DNA from: Ficedula albicollis
Taxonomy: Eukaryota; Chordata; Aves; Passeriformes; Muscicapidae
Direction: 5' to 3'
Length of the DNA: 64,000 nt
Assembly (NCBI RefSeq): GCF_000247815.1
Contig: NC_021673.1
Coordinates: 105,069,363-105,133,362 of the forward strand
Position numbers and translations under genes: made by a program. Position 1 is the first letter of the stretch, and every line of letters starts with the position of its first letter. This document shows, piece by piece, positions 57,301-64,000 of the stretch. The notes beneath the pieces are model-generated. The model saw only the letters and a program-made list of their open reading frames with translations, did no database searches and was not told the DNA's origin.

Positions 57301-59026
57301 GATTCTATTCTCAAGTACAGACTGCATTAGAGCTAAATGTAACTTCAGCAGCTGACTTCAGAGGAAAATCAGGTTCTAGGTCCCAGCTGTTTTTGTTATC
57401 AAACAAGAAACGGGTGACACCTCTGTTCTTTTCATGCTTTTTTGAATCATTTTCTTGAAGAGTTAGAAAGTTAACATGCCATAGTGTGGGTAGCTGCCCT
57501 GGGATCAAGGAACACCAGACAGAATCTAAAATAAAACCTCTTGCATTAGGATGGCGGCAGAGGAAACTATACAGAAAATGCAGTCCAGGAAAGAGTTCTT
57601 AGAAGATGAAGTAGGGATTAAGCCAGAGCCTATTTTACCATTTGCTAAAACACTCAGTGCATTTGCCTTCATGGGTTTTGCATTCCACAGGACTTCATGC
57701 TGGGTTAATAAAATCCCTCTCTTGAACAGGCACTGGAAACTCAGACAGCCACTGACTGCCCATAAGGCAGAATTTGGCCATTGCTATTAGACAGCTGTGG
57801 GAAGCTGAGGACAAAAAAGGGGGCACAACACCAAAATCTTACGGATATGTAGACATAGAGGGAGACACATGGCTTTGCCTCATGGCAGGAGCTTCCAAAA
57901 TATGTTCCTCATCAAAATGTCAGGATCTGCTTTAGTTTTTTTCATTCAGGAACTGTAATTGGCACTTCTGCTTTTTGTAGGTGATATGCATGTGATTTAT
58001 GTGTGTGATTTAAACCCTCATACACTCTGAGCTTAAGTTTCAAGTGCATTTTAAAATAATTAGCACACTTACAAGAAAAACAGCAAACCACTACAATTTC
58101 TGTTGCTCACAAACTTTAAGGGAGATTGAGTTTAGTGCTCTTCCTAAAGGAAGAGCACAGGGAAGAAACTACATTCTTCCCTGTAACCCAATGCCAAACC
58201 ACTGCTCTCTGTTTTGAGTAGCAAATGCCATTCTTACTGCATCTAAAAGCCCAGACTCTGTTTCTTTTCTCAACATGTAATTGTGTATTTTGGTACTGCT
58301 CTCAAACAGCAGTTTACCAGAACAAAGGAGTTATCTTTATGAGACAGTCAGGGAAACACACAAAGAACAGGAAGATGCAGCTAATCTAAATAATGACATT
58401 GAAAACAAAATAGCTATTGGGCTATAAATAAACAATATGAAGTAAATATCATTATTTTTATTAAGAGAAGACACAGACTTAATTCGTAAGGATAATGTCA
58501 ACTTCTGTTTTCTTAGACTTTAGTTCTTATCTTTAAGTCAAGCCATAATGAAGATTTCCTACTCTCTTCAACTTTTTACAGTATGAACACTTTTGGAGAA
58601 AATTGCGAAACTCGGATATGTATTTTTAGGAGAAAGATCAGCTTTTCTAAAATAGCAAAACTGCTCAAACCACTTGTTTTTGAACTGTGCAAATACATGC
58701 ATTCTTACGAGGCAGGAAGGTAAACATACACACGACTGCATTAATTAAGACAATACTCAGTTTCCTGCAACACAAAGGAATTTTCATATTTAGACTAAGT
58801 CTTTAGCGATGCAGTCCCCCATTGTGTGTATGTGGGTGTGCAAAGCAAAGCACACAATTTCACAGAGAAAAGCACAAGGATTGGTTCTGACCTGGCGAGT
58901 GAACGGAGAAGGAATTAAATAATCCTCTAAACCAAAGCCAGAATCAACTTTCTGAGCGCCAAGCTCAGCCAGCCCCGCCACCTCACTTTTTTGGCAATAC
59001 AGTCCTGAGCAGAAGCTTGATTCACG

Positions 59027-59030
<4 letters not shown>

Positions 59031-59070
<40 letters not shown>
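59031..59070. repeat. Poly-T run of 40
   Basis: Uninterrupted T run in intron 1, about 300 bases inside the gene from exon 1. On the minus (gene) strand it is poly-A. No recognisable retroposon body adjoins it, so it may be a mutated retroposon tail or an expanded homopolymer. Its length in the assembly is unreliable. Confidence 0.9.
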
Positions 59071-59300
59071 CCTAGGGATTGTCTTGTTGAGTATCCTGGG
59101 CAGGAAGCTGGTCTGATCTGACAAGGTTTAAAACACGCACTCGTGTTTCGCCCTCCCAAGCCCAGCCCGCACCCGGGGCTGAATCCGGCGGAGGGGAGCG
59201 GTGCGAGAGCGCAGAGCTCCGGAGTGTCCGAGCGCTCCCAGGCCAGCAGGACAGTCCAGCAGCAGGGAAGGGCAAAGCACCGGGGCTCGGCACCGCTCCA
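59071..59300. other. CpG-rich start of ARHGAP28 intron 1
   Basis: Between the poly-T run and the minisatellite the DNA is strongly GC- and CpG-rich (from about 59145). It is the downstream shoulder of the CpG island. Open frames here on both strands follow from base composition. Confidence 0.7.
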
Positions 59301-59357
59301 TCCCTCGGCTGACACAGGCCAGCAGGACAGTCCAGCACTGGCCCGGCCCCGCTCCCA
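59301..59357. repeat. 57-bp minisatellite unit beside the exon 1 donor, proximal copy
   Basis: One full GC-rich unit starting tccctcgg and ending gctccca, plus a diverged partial unit to its left (about 59229-59300). It sits only 15 bases into intron 1 from the proximal donor. The distal copy has two full units. Confidence 0.85.
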
Positions 59358-59372
59358 CCCCTCGGGCTTTAC

Positions 59373-59497
59373 CTGCTGGCGGGCGAATGGCTGTGCGGGA
59401 TATCCTGCACGAAGCCCTGCTCCACGCCCGGGATCCTGGCCGGGCTGTGGGGATGGTAGGCTGTCAGCACCACGCTGCCCGAGTCCTTCATCTCCAT
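59373..59497 (-). CDS. ARHGAP28: ARHGAP28 first coding exon, gene-proximal copy
   Basis: Start exon. ATG at 59497 lies in a strong context (ACCATGG) and opens MEMKDSGSVVLTAYHPHSPA. It runs 41 codons to SHSPAS plus AG, ending at a CAG|GTAAAG donor. The two trailing bases plus A of exon 2 make Arg, so the phase fits. Human ARHGAP28 begins MEVEDSGGVVLTAYH (from memory), and ARHGAP18 also carries VVLTAYH, so the start is well supported. The coding part is 125 nt. An identical second copy lies 1006 bp upstream at 60379-60503. This copy is closer to exon 2 and would be used by default if transcription starts just upstream of it. Confidence 0.93.
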
Positions 59498-59499
59498 GG

Positions 59500-59511
59500 T
59501 CACAGGCACAT
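59500..59511 (-). other. Upstream ORF 2, two bases before the ARHGAP28 start
   Basis: ATG TGC CTG TGA, a three-codon minimal upstream ORF whose stop lies two bases before the main ATG. Its duplicate is at 60506-60517. Such short ORFs can lower initiation at the next start. That is known for other genes and inferred here. Confidence 0.5.
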
Positions 59512-59557
59512 GCCGGCTGGCGACAGGGGCGACCCGGCGGGAGGGCGAGTGGCCGTG

Positions 59558-59575
59558 TCAGCAGCGCCAGCCCAT
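59558..59575 (-). other. Upstream ORF 1 in the ARHGAP28 5' UTR
   Basis: ATG at 59575 in a good context (GCCATGG), five codons (MGWRC) and a TGA. It ends 60 bases before the main start, long enough for some reinitiation. It is duplicated at 60564-60581. It would matter only if the transcript starts upstream of 59575, which is likely but not shown. Confidence 0.5.
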
Positions 59576-60249
59576 GGCCCGGCCCGCCGCCCGGCACCGC
59601 CGGCTGGCAGGAGGGCTGTGGCACCGACACACGGCTCCTCTCGCTGTCAGCCCGGCTGAATTAGCATATATTCAAAAACACCGCCCACAAAACAACCCGC
59701 GGGCAAGTTACTACGTTCCTAGGAAACGAGAAACCTGAGATAATCCTGCAATCCTGCACGGAACACTTCCTCCCCGAACACTTCTTCCCCGAATAGTTCT
59801 CCACTTCCTCTTTCTTTTTTTTTCTTTTTTTTTTTTTCTTTCTTTCCTTTTAACAGCAAATTCGTGCTACTCCTCCTGCTCCTGAATTAGTCTCGTCTAA
59901 GCGAAGCGGTCTGCTGGCTGTGCCGAGTGGAGAGCGCTCCTCAAACTCAGCACATGGTTTGGAGGAGCAGGGAGTCTCACAAGGGATGCAGAACCGAGTG
60001 GGCTCTGCTGCGTTAAACTCACCAAGCAGTGGGAGCTGTGATTTCCTACATGCCAGATCATTTCTATGGTGGGGAACTGCACTTGCTGTCTCCTGAAAAC
60101 AGATTAAGATTTCATTTTGCCCGATATGGCTGTGTACATAATTAGGAAGGTGCTGGAAAATGAGTGAATTATTTTTACAACACCTCGGCTGACGCAGGCC
60201 AGCAGGACAGCCCAGCAGGGGTAAAACACGGGGGCTCGGCACCGCTCCA

Positions 60250-60363
60250 TCCCTCGGGTGACACAGGCCAGCAGGACAGTCCAGCACTGGCCCGGCCCCG
60301 CTCCCATCCCTCGGGTGACACGGGCCAGCAGGACAGTCCAGCACTGGCCCGGCCCCGCTCCCA
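60250..60363. repeat. 57-bp minisatellite, two full units beside the distal exon 1 donor
   Basis: Units at 60250-60306 and 60307-60363 differ at about one position. A shorter diverged unit precedes them (about 60183-60249). The copy number differs from the proximal array, as expected of a length-variable locus. Confidence 0.9.
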
Positions 60364-60378
60364 CCCCTCGGGCTTTAC

Positions 60379-60503
60379 CTGCTGGCGGGCGAATGGCTGT
60401 GCGGGATATCCTGCACGAAGCCCTGCTCCACGCCCGGGATCCTGGCCGGGCTGTGGGGATGGTAGGCTGTCAGCACCACGCTGCCCGAGTCCTTCATCTC
60501 CAT
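60379..60503 (-). CDS. ARHGAP28: ARHGAP28 first coding exon, distal duplicate
   Basis: I see no base difference from 59373-59497, including the ATG context and the GT donor, at an offset of 1006 bp. It lies inside a ~1 kb tandem duplication that also copies the 5' UTR and presumed promoter. A transcript starting here could splice this exon directly to exon 2 and skip the proximal copy, because a first exon has no acceptor in front of it. The same protein would result. If the duplication is an assembly error, this copy does not exist separately. Confidence 0.6.
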
Positions 60504-61187
60504 GGTCACAGGCACATGCCGGCTGGCGACAGGGGCGACCCGGCGGGAGGGCGAGTGGCCGTGTCAGCAGCGCCAGCCCATGGCCCGGCCCGCCGCCCGG
60601 CACCGCCGGCTGGCAGGAGGGCTGTGGCACCGACACACGGCTCCTCTCGCTGTCAGCCCGGCTGAATTAGCATATATTCAAAAACACCGCCCACAAAACA
60701 ACCCGCGGGCAAGTTACTACGTTCCTAGGAAACGAGAAACCTGAGATAATCCTGCAATCCTGCACGGAACACTTCCTCCCCGAACACTTCTTCCCCGAAT
60801 AGTTCTCCACTTCCTCTTTCTTTTTTTTCTTTTTTTTTTTTTCTTTCTTTCCTTTTAACAGCAAATTCGTGCTACTCCTCCTGCTCCTGAATTAGTCTCG
60901 TCTAAGCGAAGCGGTCTGCTGGCTGTGCCGAGTGGAGAGCGCTCCTCAAACTCAGCACATGGTTTGGAGGAGCAGGGAGTCTCACAAGGGATGCAGAACC
61001 GAGTGGGCTCTGCTGCGTTAAACTCACCAAGCAGTGGGAGCTGTGATTTCCTACATGCCAGATCATTTCTATGGTGGGGAACTGCACTTGCTGTCTCCTG
61101 AAAACAGATTAAGATTTCATTTTGCCCGATATGGCTGTGTACATAATTAGGAAGGTGCTGGAAAATGAGTGAATTATTTTTACAACA
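60504..61187 (-). promoter_or_regulatory. ARHGAP28: ARHGAP28 5' UTR and promoter, distal duplicate
   Basis: Near-identical copy of 59498-60182. The offset changes from 1006 to 1005 across the T/C tract, so one T differs in length. The duplication ends at about 61187, where unique AT-rich upstream flank begins. If real, the gene has two tandem promoters. Confidence 0.5.
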
Positions 61188-61638
61188 GTGTGTGTTCACC
61201 TGGAGCAAACCTGTAAATAAATACACACCTAGATGCTTGATTTTTTTGCATGATTTAACTCAATCTCTGTACGTTAATTAAGTGCTTTTCACTCAAAAGG
61301 AGACAATCAAGAAAAAAATCAGGGTCCAATTCTGGAATAATACTCAGAGAAAACTCTGTAGGACAAAGTGGGAAAACTTGCACATCCCTTTACTTTCCTC
61401 TCACACTTCTTCAGTGTTTGGGTTTCTTTTTTAAAAAGAAAAGTTTGTAATAAAAGCCAATTCCTGAAAACTACTGTCATGCTGATGAAATCACGTGAAG
61501 TACGTCCCTAATATTACTCATTGGGCCACAGGTCTCTGAGCACCTTGTGAGCACAGGTGTGAAAGACCAGCATCCTACACTTTTGTCACAGCTGCCAGCA
61601 GTATCCTGAGTGCAGGTTCTCTACAAAATGCTTGTTGG

Positions 61639-61830
61639 TCTCCTCTTTTGCATCTCCCTTGAGTGAGGTTGCTCTCTCCAGCACTACTATACAGTGCTCC
61701 ATTACATCTCCTCTTTTGCATCTCCCTTGAGTGAGGTTTCTCTCTCCAGCACTGCTATACAGTGCTCCATTACTGCATCTCCCTTGAGTGAGGTTGCTCT
61801 CTCCAGCACTACTATACAGTGCTCCATTAC
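61639..61830. repeat. Three-copy tandem repeat, ~68-bp unit
   Basis: Units at 61639-61706, 61707-61773 and 61774-61830. The third lacks about ten bases at its start. The shared core is GCATCTCCCTTGAGTGAGG. It lies upstream of ARHGAP28, about 450 bp outside the promoter duplication. Confidence 0.95.
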
Positions 61831-62470
61831 ACTGTCAGTCCCTCCAGCTGGTGAAGTAGCTCAGGTTTTGAATCATAAAACAGTCTTCTCACCTCCACAT
61901 TCCCCCTGGACTGGGTGTCCTGCCTGGAGGAACACAGTGGTTTCGGTCAAACACGTTGCTGCTACTCATGTAGGCAGTGCCCAAGTTAATTTTAAATTAG
62001 CCAGCATAGGACACTGATAAAGGTACACTTGGCAGCCCTTCTTACCAGACTCACCCAGGAAGCATAAATATTTGAACGTACAGAGCCTCTAAGCCTGCTC
62101 TTGCTCCGCTGTTAAGATATCCTGGATTAAATATTTTAAGGCCAGGTTGCCCAGGATAAAATCACAGCTGCTTACATGGCAGCATGGAGGCCTTTTGGGA
62201 GCTTCTGTGCAGCCATACACAGATGATAGAAATTGAGGAGAAGGCTCTAAGCTATCTCTGGAAGAGATAGAAGCTATCTCTCTTATTGCCCACAGCCCTG
62301 AGACCATAGGCCATGGTGCCACCAGTGATGGCTGGGGTGAGTGCAATGACCAGTGTTCTGTGGTTACTGGGTTATTCACTCCTATCCCAGTTTTACGTTT
62401 TCTTTCCTGGACCAGAAAGTGAGAAATTCCCTTCTCTGTTGAGGGGGAGTAAATTGTTGATATAAATTTA

Positions 62471-63165
62471 TATTTGGCACAAATGCAAATAGCTATTTTG
62501 AATATTAATCAGTCAAAAAGTGAATATCAAACAGGATCTGAGAGCAAAAATTGATAAATATATGTCATAAAATATTTGTTGACACCCTTTAAGGACTTTC
62601 TTCACAATTTGCTTCAATAAATTAAACACCTGAAAAAGCACCCATAGTGGAAGGAACCAAACACTATCAAAAAGGGAGTGGGTGTCCTTTAGGAGATCAG
62701 GGTGCTGACAAAATATTGGCTTAACTCCAGGAAAGCCTTTTTTGTCTCCTTTCTATCATAACACTAGTCTTTTTGCAGTACCATCAGCCAAAAAGTGATG
62801 ATTATGTGCTTTAAGCTTTGTGTTGATAAAGCCCACAGTAGAAATGCAATATATTTTTAGTGCTATTTTTATTTTCTCTTTCCATAATAAAAACCTTCAA
62901 ACACTGAAATGACGTAGAAAGTATACAGATACCATCTCAATAGAAAAATACATATAAATAAAGGAGGCCCACACTTATTAAATGGGATTTTCTCTCTAAT
63001 AAAAATAAACAAGGAAGGTTTTATTTGGAGATTTATAAAGTGCTGGTGCACAAACTGGAGGTTTGTATGGAAATGGAAGACTATTTGGCACAAGTACAAA
63101 TAGATATTTTGAAAACTGATCAGCCAAAAGATATATACCAAACCAAGAGCTAAAAATGTTTACAT
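62471..63165. repeat. Pair of diverged ~90-bp direct repeats 610 bp apart
   Basis: The segment around 62471-62560 and that around 63081-63165 share ATTTGGCACAA.T.CAAATAG, then TATTTTGAA and a spaced pattern after it, with many substitutions. They may be pieces of one unrecognised old repeat family or an old local duplication. Confidence 0.6.
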
Positions 63166-63273
63166 GCCTAATGGCTCTTGGGGTTAGACATCTGCATATT
63201 ACTGAAACCCCAAAAATATGCAAAATCAACTAGACACACATCAGCCACTAAACAGAGTTTTAGCTGGGCTAGT

Positions 63274-63426
63274 GATACAGTCATAAGAAAAGTGTATGAG
63301 ACAAGATGAGCTGTACTCCTCTTCAGTTCTATCTATTCTGCTCCCAAAATGATACAGTCATAAGAAAAGTGTATGAGACAACATGAGCTGTACTCCTTTT
63401 CAGTTCTATCTATTCTGCTCCCAAAG
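63274..63426. repeat. Tandem duplication, 77-bp period
   Basis: Two copies of a unit starting GATACAGTCATAAGAAAAGT, with two or three differences. It is in the upstream flank. Confidence 0.95.
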
Positions 63427-64000
63427 GAGAAACATAATTTATTTTCCTGGTTTATAAAGAAGTAAATAGGAAAGTATTTTAATCCAACATGCTTGTGTTT
63501 CTGAAATATTCCCTTGAATCCTAGATTGTGAAGTACTCAGGACTCTGACAGTTCTAATTGTTTTTTCAGATAGTTAATAGCTTCCTAGACCTTTCAAATA
63601 CTATGGAAATGCCATGTTAGTGAGAAAAAAAATATTGTGAGGATGCTTTTGGTGGCAAGCAGTAGAGTGAAGGGGCAGCAGGAGAAGAGTCTGTGGGGTG
63701 TCTATGGCCCATGATGCCATGAGCAGCTGTCTTGGGTTTTGTAGGCAAGGGGCTTGTGCTTTCAGTTTTTATGTTGTACTTGTGTCAAGGGGAGTGCTTT
63801 TCACTTTCACACATTTGGCAAAATAATTAATGAAAAATAATTCTATAAGGATTAGTGGAAGATTATTGGAGCAAGAGATCTTTACTCTTTCTTCAGAAAT
63901 GTAGGTTAGTGGCTATATACTTGTATGATCAGGCCTTCAGCTTCAGCTGTTGAAGAATATCTGTGAGAGCCATATACAAGAAATATAAACACACAGAAAG

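Larger units (their letters stand above)
59498..60182 (-). promoter_or_regulatory. ARHGAP28: ARHGAP28 5' UTR and CpG-rich promoter, proximal copy
   Basis: The stretch upstream of the proximal start codon (higher coordinates) is GC- and CpG-rich to about 59.72 kb. A GC-box-like CCGCCC lies near 59683. On the minus strand there is an octamer-like ATGCTAAT near 59663 and several GGAAGTG-type ETS-like sites around 59765-59815. A mixed T/C tract of about 40 bases (59811-59850) is followed by a second moderately CpG-rich stretch to about 60010. No clear TATA box at a defensible distance was seen, which suits a CpG-island promoter with dispersed starts. The transcription start cannot be read from sequence alone. 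Motif calls are weak, and the promoter role rests mainly on position and CpG content. Confidence 0.6.
59239..61187. repeat. ~1 kb tandem duplication of promoter and exon 1
   Basis: Two adjacent copies, roughly 59239-60182 and 60183-61187, almost identical over exon 1, the 5' UTR, the T/C tract and the region upstream of it. The visible differences are one base in the T/C tract and a different minisatellite arrangement at the left end. The junction near 60182 joins the upstream flank directly to the minisatellite. It is either a very recent duplication or two alleles laid end to end by the assembler. Confidence 0.9.
61188..64000. other. Upstream flank of ARHGAP28
   Basis: AT-rich DNA beyond the promoter duplication. 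It contains the three-copy repeat, the 77-bp duplication and the diverged repeat pair. No coding exon on either strand was recognised, so no neighbouring gene is visible. Confidence 0.75.

Noticed and set aside
57551..57790. 79-residue plus-strand ORF starting MAAEETIQKM
   Set aside because: A plausible-looking N-terminus but no recognised family or exon structure, so probably chance.
59022..59664. Several 80-200 residue open frames on both strands over the promoter, repeated 1 kb upstream
   Set aside because: CpG-rich DNA has few stops. The frames overlap exon 1 and the 5' UTR out of frame and resemble no family.

Overview
The window reads as vertebrate nuclear DNA, most likely from a bird. 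It is AT-rich and gene-poor, with large introns and a low density of recognisable transposons. The only clear interspersed repeats are two CR1 LINE 3' ends, the dominant retroposon of birds and other sauropsids. I see no bacterial-type genes, CRISPR arrays, rRNA or tRNA.

One gene is supported: the 5' half of ARHGAP28, a Rho GTPase-activating protein, on the minus strand. Six coding exons can be placed, all with GT-AG splice sites and matching phases: 59373-59497 (start codon), 16882-17081, 12200-12417, 6529-6616, 4401-4558 and 218-383. Joined, they give 955 nt of open coding sequence that follows the order of vertebrate ARHGAP28 as I remember it. The sequence stops just before the RhoGAP catalytic domain, which lies beyond the left edge. 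Intron 1 is about 42 kb and holds most of the window. One stretch of about 60 residues present in human ARHGAP28 between the third and fourth exons was not found.

Layout: 1-17 kb holds exons 2 to 6 and their introns. 17.5-18.2 kb is a pure run of 653 C, almost certainly an assembly or sequencing artefact. 18.2-59.3 kb is intron 1, with CR1 fragments, simple repeats and a small CpG-rich patch near 38 kb. 59.1-61.2 kb is the CpG-rich promoter and first exon, present twice as a nearly identical ~1 kb tandem duplication with a 57-bp minisatellite beside the exon 1 splice donor. 61.2-64 kb is upstream flank with short tandem repeats.

The most notable features are this duplicated promoter and first exon, two near-perfect tandem duplications of 500 and 682 bp, and about ten further short tandem duplications with units of 44-87 bp. 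The near-identical ones may be assembly false duplications of heterozygous length alleles. The diverged ones look like genuine old duplications. I found no convincing new biological system.
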